64,000 nt of DNA. Source: Bacteroidales bacterium UBA5326 (GTDB lineage: Bacteria > Bacteroidota > Bacteroidia > Bacteroidales > UBA932). The notes beneath the pieces are model-generated. The model worked only from the letters and a program-made list of their open reading frames with translations, did not search any database and was not told where the DNA came from. Positions 16,165 to 25,482 of this stretch are shown here, piece by piece (the first letter of the stretch is position 1; every line of letters begins with the position of its first letter). The stretch spans positions 239,617 through 303,616 of the forward strand of contig DHQY01000014.1 in assembly GCA_002408205.1 (NCBI GenBank). Reading direction: 5' to 3'. The translations under genes were made by a program, and so were the position numbers.

Positions 16165-18558
16165 ATGAATATAACATTGAGTGATAAAATGACGGTTATC
16201 CCCTTGATGGAGATGCAAGTGGATGAATCACCGGAGAATACGAGAGAGGATGATTTTCCTAAAACGCTGCCGTTGCTCATACTGCGCAATGCGGTATTGT
16301 TCCCGGGAACGCTTATTCCCATTACCGTGGGAAGGGAAAAATCTATAAAACTCGTACGTGAAAGTTATTCCGGAGATAAATGGGTGGGGACGGTCACACA
16401 ACTGGACCCGCAAGAGGACAACCCGGGACCGGACGAGATAAGCACCTATGGATGTCTTTCCAAAATATTGAAGATCATAGAGATGCCGGAAGGAGGCATT
16501 ACAGTCATATTACACGGCAGCCGACGTTTTAAAATAGACAGAATAGTACAAAGCGAACCTTATTTTGCTGCTGAGATAGAATACCAGCCTGAGCTCCTTC
16601 CCAAGGAAGACGATGCCGGTTATAAGATCGTTATTGAAGGAATAAAAGACGTTGCCTCGCAGATCTTTCAGCTTACCCCCAGTATTCCGCGCGAAGCCGA
16701 ATTCGCGTTAAAGAACATAGATAACAATGCGTTCCTTGTTAATTTTGTTGCCTCGAACATTTATTTTGACGGCACAAAGGACAAACTTAACCTGTTGGCC
16801 ATCAATTCCCTTAAAGACAGGGCTTCGCTATTGCTCGAATATCTGTATAAACACCTGGAACTGCTTAAATTTAAAGAACAGATTCATCAAAAAGTAAGGG
16901 GGGAGATAGATCAGCAACAAAAAGAATATTACCTGAGTAACCAGCTGAAAACCATTCAGGATGAACTGGGTATTACCCAGGATATGGAAGAGATAGATGC
17001 ACTCAGGGAAAAAGCCGCCTTAAAGACATGGAGTGCCGAGGTGGCTGACATTTTTGAAAAGGAAATGCAGAAGCTCGAAAGATCCAACCCCCATCAACCC
17101 GACTACGGCATTCAATTAAACTACCTGCAGTTCTTGGTAGATCTGCCCTGGGGTGAGTACAGTAAAGACAAACTGGATCTGAAGCGTGCACGCAAGATAT
17201 TGGATCACGATCATTCAGGTCTGGATACGGTAAAAGACAGAATTTTGGAACACCTTGCTGTTCTTAAACTTAAAGGAGACTTAAAATCCCCTATCCTTTG
17301 CCTTTACGGGCCTCCTGGTGTAGGTAAAACATCTTTGGGCCGGTCGGTTGCAAGGGCTCTTGGCAGAAATTTTGCGCGAATTTCACTGGGTGGCCTCCAC
17401 GACGAGTCGGAAATCAGGGGTCACAGGCGTACCTATATTGGTGCCATGCCGGGACGGATCATACAAAGTATCAGGAGAAGTAAAACATCCAACCCGGTAA
17501 TTGTGTTAGATGAAATAGATAAGGTGGGTACCGATTTCAGAGGAGATCCCTCATCGGCGTTGCTGGAAGTACTGGATCCGGAACAGAACAACACGTTCCA
17601 TGACAATTACCTGGATATTGACTACGATCTGTCTAAGGTATTGTTCATTACTACAGCCAACAATATCGGAAATATCCAGCCGGCCCTAAGGGATCGTATG
17701 GAAATGATTCCCATTGCAGGCTATCTTGCGGAAGAAAAACGGTTAATCGCCCAAAAACATTTGTTGCCTAAACAGCTGGAAGCCAACGGACTTACATCGG
17801 CCCAACTAAAACTCAACAAGCAGGCTGTCGATGTTATAATCAACGAGTACACGCGTGAGTCCGGTGTGAGAAATCTGGATAAACAATTGGCAAAAATAGC
17901 CCGGAACATAGCCAAAAAAATTGCCTTTGAAGAAGAATACGATCCTTCACTTACCCCCGACAATGTAAGGGACATCCTGGGAGTACACCGCATTATCCAG
18001 GATGTACAAAAAGGCAATGAGTTCCCCGGTGTTGTAACCGGCCTGGCCTGGACAGAGGTCGGAGGCGAAATTCTGTTTGTAGAATCGAGCCTCAGTAAAG
18101 GGAAAGGCACCCTTACCACAACCGGAAACCTGGGCGATGTGATGAAGGAATCGGCCATTATTTCCCAGCAATACCTGAGGGCTCATGCCTCGTTGCTCGG
18201 GCTCGATCCCGAAGTATTTGAAAAGACAGACATTCATCTTCACGTTCCCGAAGGAGCTATTCCCAAGGACGGTCCCTCGGCGGGTATCACCATGATCTGT
18301 TCCATGGCCAGTGCTTTTATGAACAAAACCATAAAGACCGGAATTGCCATGACCGGTGAAATTACCCTGCGGGGCCGTTTACTGCCTGTGGGCGGTATCA
18401 AGGAGAAAATACTTGCAGCCAAACGTTCCGGCATTAAAACCATTATCTTATCCGACGAAAACAGGAAAGATATAGAAGAGATCAAACCCGATTTTATAAA
18501 AGGACTGGATTTCAGATTTATGAAGACCATTCCCGAGGTCCTGGAATACGTACTGTAA
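16165..18558 (+). CDS. lon: ATP-dependent protease Lon
   Basis: This 797-residue cytosolic AAA+ serine protease degrades misfolded and regulatory proteins. The N-terminal LON domain (LPLLILRNAVLFPGTLIPI) is followed by a coiled-coil region. Walker A is GPPGVGKTSLG near residue 382 and Walker B is VIVLDEIDKV. The C-terminal protease domain has the nucleophile Ser705 in DGPSAG and the Lys of GGIKEK. A five-codon ATG frame (16151-16168) ends in a TGA overlapping the lon ATG. No -7 box was found in the 59-bp gap after the Omp85-like gene. ung follows by 2 bp. Confidence 0.97.
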   Translation: MNITLSDKMTVIPLMEMQVDESPENTREDDFPKTLPLLILRNAVLFPGTLIPITVGREKSIKLVRESYSGDKWVGTVTQLDPQEDNPGPDEISTYGCLSKILKIIEMPEGGITVILHGSRRFKIDRIVQSEPYFAAEIEYQPELLPKEDDAGYKIVIEGIKDVASQIFQLTPSIPREAEFALKNIDNNAFLVNFVASNIYFDGTKDKLNLLAINSLKDRASLLLEYLYKHLELLKFKEQIHQKVRGEIDQQQKEYYLSNQLKTIQDELGITQDMEEIDALREKAALKTWSAEVADIFEKEMQKLERSNPHQPDYGIQLNYLQFLVDLPWGEYSKDKLDLKRARKILDHDHSGLDTVKDRILEHLAVLKLKGDLKSPILCLYGPPGVGKTSLGRSVARALGRNFARISLGGLHDESEIRGHRRTYIGAMPGRIIQSIRRSKTSNPVIVLDEIDKVGTDFRGDPSSALLEVLDPEQNNTFHDNYLDIDYDLSKVLFITTANNIGNIQPALRDRMEMIPIAGYLAEEKRLIAQKHLLPKQLEANGLTSAQLKLNKQAVDVIINEYTRESGVRNLDKQLAKIARNIAKKIAFEEEYDPSLTPDNVRDILGVHRIIQDVQKGNEFPGVVTGLAWTEVGGEILFVESSLSKGKGTLTTTGNLGDVMKESAIISQQYLRAHASLLGLDPEVFEKTDIHLHVPEGAIPKDGPSAGITMICSMASAFMNKTIKTGIAMTGEITLRGRLLPVGGIKEKILAAKRSGIKTIILSDENRKDIEEIKPDFIKGLDFRFMKTIPEVLEYVL

Positions 18559-18560
18559 TT

Positions 18561-19229
18561 ATGGATGTAAGAATTGAACCCGGCTGGAAAGAGGTTCTCA
18601 AACCCGAATTTGAGAAAGCTTATTTTGCCGGGATCTCTTCTTTCCTTCACGAAGAGCTTAATAGGGGCAAGGTTATCTATCCTCCGGCAAAGCTCATTTT
18701 TAATGCATTTGAACAAACTCCGTTTGACCGTCTGAAAGTGCTGCTGCTGGGCCAGGACCCTTATCACCAACCCGGCCAGGCTCACGGTCTTTCTTTCTCG
18801 GTCCCTTACGGTGTCACTCAGCCTCCATCGCTGCGAACCGTTTTTTCCGAAATGCAGGACGATACGGGCATTATGCCTCCGGCTCACGGATGCCTTGAGA
18901 AGTGGGCCGGGCAAGGTGTTATGTTGCTAAACGCCGTTCTTACGGTAGAAGCCGGGAAACCGGCCTCACACGGTAATATCGGCTGGATGCAATTTACAGA
19001 TGCCGTGATCTCTGCCGTATCGGCAAGAAAAGAACACGTTGTTTTTCTACTGTGGGGTAATTTTGCACGCAGTAAACGAGCTTTAATTGATTCTTCCCGC
19101 CATTGTATTCTCGAGGCGGCTCATCCTTCTCCCCTGGCCAGGGGGGCATTTTACGGTTCAAAACCATTCTCCCAAACAAACAGGTATTTGCATGCCAACG
19201 GAATCCCTCCTGTTGACTGGAGTTTGTAA
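18561..19229 (+). CDS. ung: Uracil-DNA glycosylase (family 1)
   Basis: This 222-residue enzyme removes uracil from DNA arising by cytosine deamination or dUTP incorporation. The water-activating Asp66 lies in LLGQDPYHQPGQAHGLSFSV, and the minor-groove His motif appears as AAHPSPLARGAF. The conserved VFLLWGNFA segment is also present. All hallmarks of family 1 Ung are intact and the length is typical. It starts only 2 bp after lon, so it may be transcribed with it. coaD follows with its own promoter. Confidence 0.97.
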   Translation: MDVRIEPGWKEVLKPEFEKAYFAGISSFLHEELNRGKVIYPPAKLIFNAFEQTPFDRLKVLLLGQDPYHQPGQAHGLSFSVPYGVTQPPSLRTVFSEMQDDTGIMPPAHGCLEKWAGQGVMLLNAVLTVEAGKPASHGNIGWMQFTDAVISAVSARKEHVVFLLWGNFARSKRALIDSSRHCILEAAHPSPLARGAFYGSKPFSQTNRYLHANGIPPVDWSL

Positions 19230-19256
19230 TTTCTATTGATAATTTTCTTACTTTTG
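19223..19256 (+). promoter_or_regulatory. -33/-7 promoter of coaD
   Basis: TTTG at 19223-19226 and TACTTTTG at 19249-19256 are separated by 22 nt, matching both elements of the Bacteroides promoter. The -33 box overlaps the end of ung. The leader to the coaD ATG is about 20 nt. Confidence 0.65.
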
Positions 19257-19278
19257 GGGCATACTTACAATTCCTGCT

Positions 19279-19755
19279 ATGGAAAAAATAGCTGTATTTC
19301 CCGGTTCATTCGACCCTTTCACATCCGGTCATCTGGATGTTATTCATTCCGCCCTAAAATTATTCGACAAGATCATTATTGCCGTAGGCGTAAATCAGCA
19401 AAAAATAAGTTTATTCTCTCCAAAAGCCCGTGTGGAGATGATCAGGGAAGCCGTTAAAGACCTGCATTCTGTTGAAGTATGTTCCTATACCGGACTGACT
19501 ATCGACTTCTGCCGTTCAAAAGATATAAGATTCATATTCAGAGGCATACGGACCACAACAGATTTTGAGCTCGAACAGGTTATTGCTCAGGTCAATTCTA
19601 AGATGGCGCCTGAAATTCAAACCATATTTATCCCTTCCGGTCCCAAATATTCTTTCATTTCTTCTACTGTGGTACGCGATGTGCTTCTTAACGGGGGAGA
19701 TGCCGGATGTATGGTTCCACCCGGCCTGGACCTGAATAAATATTTAAAAATGTAA
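19279..19755 (+). CDS. coaD: Pantetheine-phosphate adenylyltransferase
   Basis: This 158-residue enzyme transfers AMP from ATP to 4'-phosphopantetheine, the penultimate step of coenzyme A synthesis. It contains the nucleotidyl-transferase motif GSFDPFTSGHLDVI (His18), the substrate-binding region FRGIRTTTDFELEQVIA and the ATP-binding ISSTVVRDVL near residue 128. The length is standard. It has a good -33/-7 promoter and is followed 1 nt later by a thioredoxin-fold gene, so the two are likely co-transcribed. Confidence 0.97.
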   Translation: MEKIAVFPGSFDPFTSGHLDVIHSALKLFDKIIIAVGVNQQKISLFSPKARVEMIREAVKDLHSVEVCSYTGLTIDFCRSKDIRFIFRGIRTTTDFELEQVIAQVNSKMAPEIQTIFIPSGPKYSFISSTVVRDVLLNGGDAGCMVPPGLDLNKYLKM

Positions 19756-19756
19756 G

Positions 19757-21463
19757 ATGCTGTATTTATGTACATTACTACTGTATAGTATTAATCTTTG
19801 CCTTAACGGGGGCAGCTCATCGCCAGTTATTCTTGCCGTTCAGCAGGGAGAGCAGATTATCCCGGTAGACACCCTGGCGCCGGACCATACCGGATGTGTA
19901 CGTTTTGAAGGAGAAAAGGCGCTGGAGCCCGGCCAATATATGTTTGTTCAGAACAACAGACGTCTTTTTAATTTTCTTATCTCGGATACCAATCGTACCG
20001 ATATTTCCTTTACAGCCACGATAAACGACTCCAGGACCCGGGAGATCCATGTTACAGGATCTGAAGAAAACAATGCCTATATCCGTTTTTACCAATTTCT
20101 TCAGGACAAATATGCGATGATCGAAAAAATGACCGATATGGCAGAAGTCGTCCGTATGGAAGAAACGATCCGCGAATACACGCAATTTTTAGCTGAACGT
20201 TATGAAGGAAGTATGCTGTCCATCATTGCCAGGAATATCTTCACACCCCCTCACTCTGCCGACTGGGATTTGTTACATTATTTCGATTACATCGATTTTG
20301 AAGACCCCCGTTTTCTGAATACAGCCATTCTTCCTCTCAGGCTGAATGAGTTTTTTTCCCGTATGACGGTGCCTGTTCCCGATTCCCTAATCCGTTATGT
20401 AGACCGATTTTTTGAACGTCCCATGCATCCAAAGGTCATGAATTACTGTGCCCGTTATCTTTTTACGTATTTTTTTACGGGAGAAATAATGGGAATGGAG
20501 TCCGTGGCAGTACATCTTGCAGAAAAGTATTTTCTGACAGGTATTGTAGAATATCCCGACGAAGAAACACGGCGCGAGATGGAAAATTTTGTGCTTTTCA
20601 ACAAGCAATGTCTGCTGGGAATGAAGGCCCCGGAATTGTCACTTCCCGACAGAACCGGCGAAAAAATATCGGTCCTGGACATTGCCGCTCCCTATACGCT
20701 GGTTGTTTTTTTTGAGGACGGGTGTCCCGTATGCAGCGATGAACTGCTTAAACTAAGGCGTTTTATTGAAGAATACAAAGGTCCGGAGATTCGCGTCTAT
20801 GCCGTATATGCACAAGATAAAGAGGATGTTTTTCTACGTTATGCCGATTTTTTCCCTACGGGATGGATTACCGTCTGGGATCCGTGTTTTGAATCTGACT
20901 TTCACAAAAAATACAATGTCCGCGGCACCCCAAGGTTTTTTTTGCTGGACAGGCAGAAAAGGATAATCGGAAGGGATTTGGGAACCGAAACACTTAAAAC
21001 CCTCATCGATCAAAGGAATAAAACCGGGTTACCCAAACGTCCGGCAGCTCCGCAGCTTTCTCTTCAAACTGAAAACGGAGCCTCATTTTCTCTTTATGAC
21101 GTGGATGCCTTTCATACCATCCTGTATTTTTATGATCCCGCCTGTGCCGTTTGCGGACTGGTCACAAAACAATTGTATGATCTGTACATTTCCTCGGGGA
21201 ATAAAGACATTGAAGTTTATGCCGTTTACACGGGTTCTGATTACAATGCCTGGAGAGTATGGCTTGCCGAGGGAGGCTATACGGAATGGGTAAATGTATG
21301 GGATGCCGGAGGAAGTGGGGATGTTTTTCGCCTGTATAATGTACAGGATCCGCCTTTGATTATATTACTGGACAGAGACAAAGGGATCCTGACCGAACGT
21401 TTATCCGTTGAAGAGTTGTCATACATCATAAAAACTTTAATGCCAGATGAACCATTATTTTAA
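19757..21463 (+). CDS. Exported protein with two tandem thioredoxin-like (TlpA/DUF5106-type) domains
   Basis: This 568-residue protein has a hydrophobic N-terminus and is probably periplasmic. The first 300 residues resemble the helical/beta lead-in of Bacteroidetes TlpA-like proteins. A thioredoxin-fold domain follows with C323-PV-C326 (DGCPVCSDELLKLRRF) and a cis-Pro site in RGTPRFFLLDR. A second thioredoxin fold has C463-AV-C466 (PACAVCGLVTKQL) and DPPLIILLDRDKG. Tandem active CxxC domains suggest thiol-disulfide exchange in the envelope. It starts 1 nt after coaD and overlaps the UbiD-like gene by 17 bp. The exact family of the N-terminal part is uncertain. Confidence 0.8.
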   Translation: MLYLCTLLLYSINLCLNGGSSSPVILAVQQGEQIIPVDTLAPDHTGCVRFEGEKALEPGQYMFVQNNRRLFNFLISDTNRTDISFTATINDSRTREIHVTGSEENNAYIRFYQFLQDKYAMIEKMTDMAEVVRMEETIREYTQFLAERYEGSMLSIIARNIFTPPHSADWDLLHYFDYIDFEDPRFLNTAILPLRLNEFFSRMTVPVPDSLIRYVDRFFERPMHPKVMNYCARYLFTYFFTGEIMGMESVAVHLAEKYFLTGIVEYPDEETRREMENFVLFNKQCLLGMKAPELSLPDRTGEKISVLDIAAPYTLVVFFEDGCPVCSDELLKLRRFIEEYKGPEIRVYAVYAQDKEDVFLRYADFFPTGWITVWDPCFESDFHKKYNVRGTPRFFLLDRQKRIIGRDLGTETLKTLIDQRNKTGLPKRPAAPQLSLQTENGASFSLYDVDAFHTILYFYDPACAVCGLVTKQLYDLYISSGNKDIEVYAVYTGSDYNAWRVWLAEGGYTEWVNVWDAGGSGDVFRLYNVQDPPLIILLDRDKGILTERLSVEELSYIIKTLMPDEPLF

Positions 21464-23198
21464 TGAGTATATAGAAGCCCTGGAGCATGCCGGAGAACTG
21501 GTCAGAATTACCCGTCGGGTAGATCCGGTACTCGAGATGGCAGAAATTACCGACAGACAGGCAAGCACGCCTCACGGAGGAAAAGCGGTACTCTTTGAAA
21601 ACACGGAAACAGGGATTCCCGTGGTGACCAATCTCTTTTCTTCCGAGAACAGGATAGCCATGGCTTTTGATGTAGACAAAATAAAGGACGCTTCTACCCG
21701 GCTCGCGGCTTTTCTACAGGCCATGTTACCTGCCAGGAATTACAGGCGTTTTATGAATATAGCCCCTTCTTCCAAGCTCTCTCCTTATACACCCCGTACA
21801 GCCGACTCAGGAGCCTGCCAGGAAATCGCTTTATTTCCTCCCGACCTTAACCGTATTCCGTTTTTCCAAAACAGACCTTTTGACGAGGCACAAAGTATGG
21901 GCAGCGTTACTGTGCTTATGAAAAATCCCTATGTAAATGGGAATTATTACATAGAAAATGCTCGCGTGCTTTGGCATTCCAAGACTACTGTACAGATTCG
22001 CTTCGAGCCCAGTTCGCTGGCATCGGTATTCCTGAACGCATCACCCTCGGGACGGGTTCCCATGGCCCTTCTGTTTGGCGGAGATCCGTTATATCACATA
22101 TTATCGTTTATTCCAATGGTTTCGGATATCGACCCCATGTTTATGCTGGGGTATCTGCGCAAAAAGAACATCATTAAGGTCCCCTGTCTGAGCCAGCCAT
22201 TGGAAGTCCCCGATAATTGCGATATGGTCGTAGAAGGATACCTGGACAAAAATGCAGCATCTGTTCCTTCTATTGCGTGCGGAGAAGATACAGGCTTTTA
22301 TTCAAGCGGAGAAAAGGAACCGCTCATGTTTGTGACCTGTATTACCCGCAGAAAGAACGCTGTAATTTCTATTAATATCCCGGCTTTAGGTCTTATACGC
22401 TCGCAGCGTTATATTACAAAGGCATACTCGGTTTTTCTGGAAAATTTTATAGAAAAAAATATAGCTCTGGAGGTACGCAGCATTTGTTTCCCTCATTTCT
22501 CACATCACGGAAATGCCGCAGTCGTTGCCATCGATAAGCACTTTCAGGGTCAAACCCATAAGATCGCCCATGCCATTTGGGGATCCACACTTACTACACT
22601 CAATAAACTGCTGATAGTTGTAGACGTAGCTGTTGATGTTGAAAACTGGAACGAGGTAAATGCCTGTATAGCGAACTATTACAATCCGGTCACAGATACT
22701 TTTTTCAGCAGAGGTCCTTTGAGTCTGACAGATCATGCAGCTCCCGTTTTGGGATTCGGAGGTAAGATATGCATCGATGCCACCCGCAAAACGTCATCGC
22801 CTGCTAAACCATGTCATGGCGCACTTTCTTTCTGCTTCTATCATGAAAAACAGGAAGACCCGATCGCAAATGACCCCAAATCGCTGATATACATTAAATT
22901 AAATAACGAGGTCGATCTTTCCGACCATTCCATGTGCCTTTGGCAGGCCATAAATCAGACCGATCCCATTAGGGACATTCATCTTTCAGACGGGAAATTA
23001 TTCGTAGATGCATGTATCAAACGCCCGGGAGATCGTGGAGTGACAAGACCCTGGCCCAATGTTTCCTGTTCATCTTTAGAAACCATAAAGACTGTAGATG
23101 CCTGTTGGGATAAACTGAAAATCGGGAAGAAAATACCCTCCCCTTCACTCAAATTTCACCCTCTTTTGCGGGATGGAAAGGCAATAATCAGTGAGTAA
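21447..23198 (+). CDS. Divergent UbiD-family decarboxylase-like protein
   Basis: This 583-residue protein follows the UbiD fold order: N-terminal EALEHAGELVRITRRVDPVLEMAEI, a central region with MALLFGGDPLYHILSFIPM, VVEGYL..., FVTCITRRKNAV, and the C-terminal VDVENWNEVNACIANYYNP. UbiD enzymes use prenylated FMN for reversible decarboxylation. Several segments that normally bind prFMN are altered: the usual ITRDPxTGxxNxGxYR region reads VTVLMKNPYVNGNYYIENAR, and the usual EGPFGDHTG reads SIACGEDTG. Activity is therefore doubtful. It overlaps the upstream thioredoxin-fold gene by 17 bp and the convergent lnt by 43 bp. Confidence 0.75.
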   Translation: MNHYFNEYIEALEHAGELVRITRRVDPVLEMAEITDRQASTPHGGKAVLFENTETGIPVVTNLFSSENRIAMAFDVDKIKDASTRLAAFLQAMLPARNYRRFMNIAPSSKLSPYTPRTADSGACQEIALFPPDLNRIPFFQNRPFDEAQSMGSVTVLMKNPYVNGNYYIENARVLWHSKTTVQIRFEPSSLASVFLNASPSGRVPMALLFGGDPLYHILSFIPMVSDIDPMFMLGYLRKKNIIKVPCLSQPLEVPDNCDMVVEGYLDKNAASVPSIACGEDTGFYSSGEKEPLMFVTCITRRKNAVISINIPALGLIRSQRYITKAYSVFLENFIEKNIALEVRSICFPHFSHHGNAAVVAIDKHFQGQTHKIAHAIWGSTLTTLNKLLIVVDVAVDVENWNEVNACIANYYNPVTDTFFSRGPLSLTDHAAPVLGFGGKICIDATRKTSSPAKPCHGALSFCFYHEKQEDPIANDPKSLIYIKLNNEVDLSDHSMCLWQAINQTDPIRDIHLSDGKLFVDACIKRPGDRGVTRPWPNVSCSSLETIKTVDACWDKLKIGKKIPSPSLKFHPLLRDGKAIISE

Positions 23199-24745
23199 AC
23201 TGACAATAACAGAAATACCCAGGTGAAAATACGGCCCGGGTAATCTCCATTTTTTACGTAAAAAGTCAATTTTTCGTTCAGGTTAATTTTGCCCCTTAAA
23301 CCGGTCTGGATCCACCATTTTGTTTGTTGCTCCCGCTCTCCGCGTTGGTTGATAAAGGCAGATATGCCGGTATTGGCACTTTGTACAATGCTTCTGCGAG
23401 TTTCAATTGCCCGAAGAGAGGCATAGCTTACGTGCTGCCGGTAGCCCGGTGTATCACCCCACCAGCCGTCATTGGTGATCACAGTTAAAAAATTGGCTCC
23501 GTTCTTAACGTATTCTGTAACAAATGCGCCGTAAATAGATTCATAACAAATAGCAACACCCGTTTTCGCACGAGAGCCGGGCCGGGTAAACACCGTGCGA
23601 TCCGGCTGACTGCCAAGAGTGCCAGTTGTTCCGCCAAGATTCAGCGATAATTTTTCAATAAAAGGAAAGACATCAATGAAGGGCATTTTTTCTCCACCCA
23701 CAACTAACTTGGATTTATGATATACCTGTACTCTCTCTGTAGTATCGAGTTGTATAGCCGTGTTATATACTTCGTACCAGGAATCCTTATAAGGTCTTGC
23801 TGAGGGAGAAGGTTTGACTGGTGAATACGGATAGAAGCCATACGTATTGGCCCCAAAAATAAATGCAATATTCGGATGATCAAGTACAAAGTCTTTATAT
23901 TTCCTCATGGACTCACTATCAAAATACTGTCCTTCCACAACACTCGGAATACTTGTTTCCGGAGCAACGACATAATTTGTGGATGAAGTAACCCATTCCG
24001 AAGCAATGCCCAGTATCCGCCTGTCCTGTTCTTCCTGGGGCATATTATGGAATTTTTCGTGTACCGGATCTATATTGGGTTGAACTATAACCACTTCAAC
24101 CGGATCTGGTTTTTCTTTGTATGTATAAAATCTGATAATTGACCAGGTAACGGGAACAAATATCCACAGGGCAAGAACCACTGAAAGGCTCTTGGACCGC
24201 ACTCCTCTAAGAATATAAAATATCAATAGATTGGAGGTAAACACCCATAAACTTCCTCCCAGTACTCCGGTCCATTCATACCACTGCACAAGCCTGAGAT
24301 TAGTGGCAAAACCATTCCCCAGTACAAGCCAGGGAAAAGAGATTTCGGCATCGAAATAAAAATATTCCCAGGCGATCCAGAAAGTCAGGAGAAACAGGTA
24401 CGCAAACAGATCCGGTTTCCCTTTTCTCAGGAACCAACGCTTGACACGACGGAATACTGCGAATATAATGAACATCTGTGCCGCATTGCCAATTACGGCG
24501 AGTATTCCCGGGATCACACTTACAAAACTGATCCAGAAAACCGTACAGGCATTCCAAATCAGGAAAGTAAGACCATAATAGATCCAGCATCCTTTTTTAC
24601 CGCTGGTGGTGAAAGCATGTTCCATCCACAGCAGGGGTATAAATGCAAAAAATAATATAACACCGGTATGTGGCACGAGCCATGGAATACTCAGCAGAAT
24701 GCCGGACAAAACCGAGAAGACCAGATTGTTGCGTATAGAATTCAT
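23156..24745 (-). CDS. lnt: Apolipoprotein N-acyltransferase
   Basis: This 529-residue inner membrane enzyme adds the third acyl chain to lipoproteins, consistent with the many lipoproteins encoded nearby. The N-terminal half has about six membrane spans. The C-terminal nitrilase-like domain shows the triad Glu in VAPETSIPS, Lys in YHKSKLVVGGEKMPF and Cys in GVAICYESIYG, followed by TNDGWWGDTPGYRQH. A final membrane segment ends the protein. A -7 box (24750-24757) ends 4 nt before the ATG. Its 3' end overlaps the UbiD-like gene by 43 bp. Confidence 0.95.
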   Translation of the reverse strand: MNSIRNNLVFSVLSGILLSIPWLVPHTGVILFFAFIPLLWMEHAFTTSGKKGCWIYYGLTFLIWNACTVFWISFVSVIPGILAVIGNAAQMFIIFAVFRRVKRWFLRKGKPDLFAYLFLLTFWIAWEYFYFDAEISFPWLVLGNGFATNLRLVQWYEWTGVLGGSLWVFTSNLLIFYILRGVRSKSLSVVLALWIFVPVTWSIIRFYTYKEKPDPVEVVIVQPNIDPVHEKFHNMPQEEQDRRILGIASEWVTSSTNYVVAPETSIPSVVEGQYFDSESMRKYKDFVLDHPNIAFIFGANTYGFYPYSPVKPSPSARPYKDSWYEVYNTAIQLDTTERVQVYHKSKLVVGGEKMPFIDVFPFIEKLSLNLGGTTGTLGSQPDRTVFTRPGSRAKTGVAICYESIYGAFVTEYVKNGANFLTVITNDGWWGDTPGYRQHVSYASLRAIETRRSIVQSANTGISAFINQRGEREQQTKWWIQTGLRGKINLNEKLTFYVKNGDYPGRIFTWVFLLLSVYSLIIAFPSRKRG

Positions 24746-24749
24746 AATA

Positions 24750-24757
24750 CAAATCTA
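24750..24757 (-). promoter_or_regulatory. -7 promoter box for lnt
   Basis: The minus strand reads TAGATTTG (TAnnTTTG), 4 nt before the lnt ATG at 24745. It predicts a leaderless or nearly leaderless message. Confidence 0.55.
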
Positions 24758-24786
24758 CAAAATATCTTTTGATGCACGTTTTTTTA

Positions 24787-24794
24787 TATCTTTG
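24787..24794 (+). promoter_or_regulatory. -7 promoter box for the LysE-type exporter gene
   Basis: TATCTTTG matches TAnnTTTG and ends 7 nt before ATG 24802. It argues against the in-frame TTG at 24769, which lies upstream of the box. Confidence 0.55.
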
Positions 24795-24801
24795 CGCCCC
24801 T

Positions 24802-25455
24802 ATGTATGATTTTCCATACAATTTATTATTAGGTATCACTGCCGGATTAGCCGTTTCCATACCTCTTGGACCGGGCGGTTTGTTCTGTATCCAGCGTACG
24901 CTAAGCAAAGGCAGGCTGTCGGGTTTTCTTGCCGGAGCGGGAACGGCCTCGTCCGATACCATCTATGCCGCGCTGGCTGTCTTTAGCCTTTCTTTTGTAA
25001 TGGATATCATTGAGAAAAACCGCAACCTGCTGTTTTTCATATGTGGTATGGCCCTTATGATTATTGGACTGGCCATATTTTCCACCAATCCGGTTAAACA
25101 GCTCAGGCAGAAAAAAGAGTCAAAAAGATTCTGGCAAGATTATCTGACCGCGTTCCTTATGTCCATCTCTAACCCGGGTTGTCTTTTTCTTATCCTGGGA
25201 GTTTTCGCGTTTATGGGAACAAAAGTAACCAGGGAATCGGGGTCATTCATGATATCTGCCATTTTACTGGGCGTATTCCTTGGGGCCTCCACCTGGTGGT
25301 TCTTTCTTAGCACTATAGTGAACCATTTTAGAAAAAAATTCAGGCTCCGTCAATTATGGATGATCAACCGGATTGCCGGCATCGCTATTATGCTTTTAGG
25401 TATTGCGGCCGCTTTTGAGGGTCTTTCCAATCTTCTCCGGATAATTATTCACTAA
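24802..25455 (+). CDS. LysE/RhtB-family exporter
   Basis: This 217-residue inner membrane protein has about six hydrophobic segments. The N-terminal LLLGITAGLAVSIPLGPGGLFCIQRTLSKGRLSGFLAGAG is the characteristic LysE-family repeat (P.GP......r.l..G...g...g.G), with the second half less conserved. LysE/RhtB proteins export amino acids such as lysine, threonine or homoserine; the substrate here is unknown. It diverges from lnt and is followed by ssrA, which has its own promoter. Confidence 0.85.
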   Translation: MYDFPYNLLLGITAGLAVSIPLGPGGLFCIQRTLSKGRLSGFLAGAGTASSDTIYAALAVFSLSFVMDIIEKNRNLLFFICGMALMIIGLAIFSTNPVKQLRQKKESKRFWQDYLTAFLMSISNPGCLFLILGVFAFMGTKVTRESGSFMISAILLGVFLGASTWWFFLSTIVNHFRKKFRLRQLWMINRIAGIAIMLLGIAAAFEGLSNLLRIIIH

Positions 25456-25462
25456 ATATTCC

Positions 25463-25470
25463 TATCTTTG
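25463..25470 (+). promoter_or_regulatory. -7 promoter box for ssrA
   Basis: TATCTTTG matches TAnnTTTG and ends 12 nt before the predicted mature tmRNA 5' end, leaving a short precursor leader. Confidence 0.6.
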
Positions 25471-25482
25471 TAGCGATTTCCC

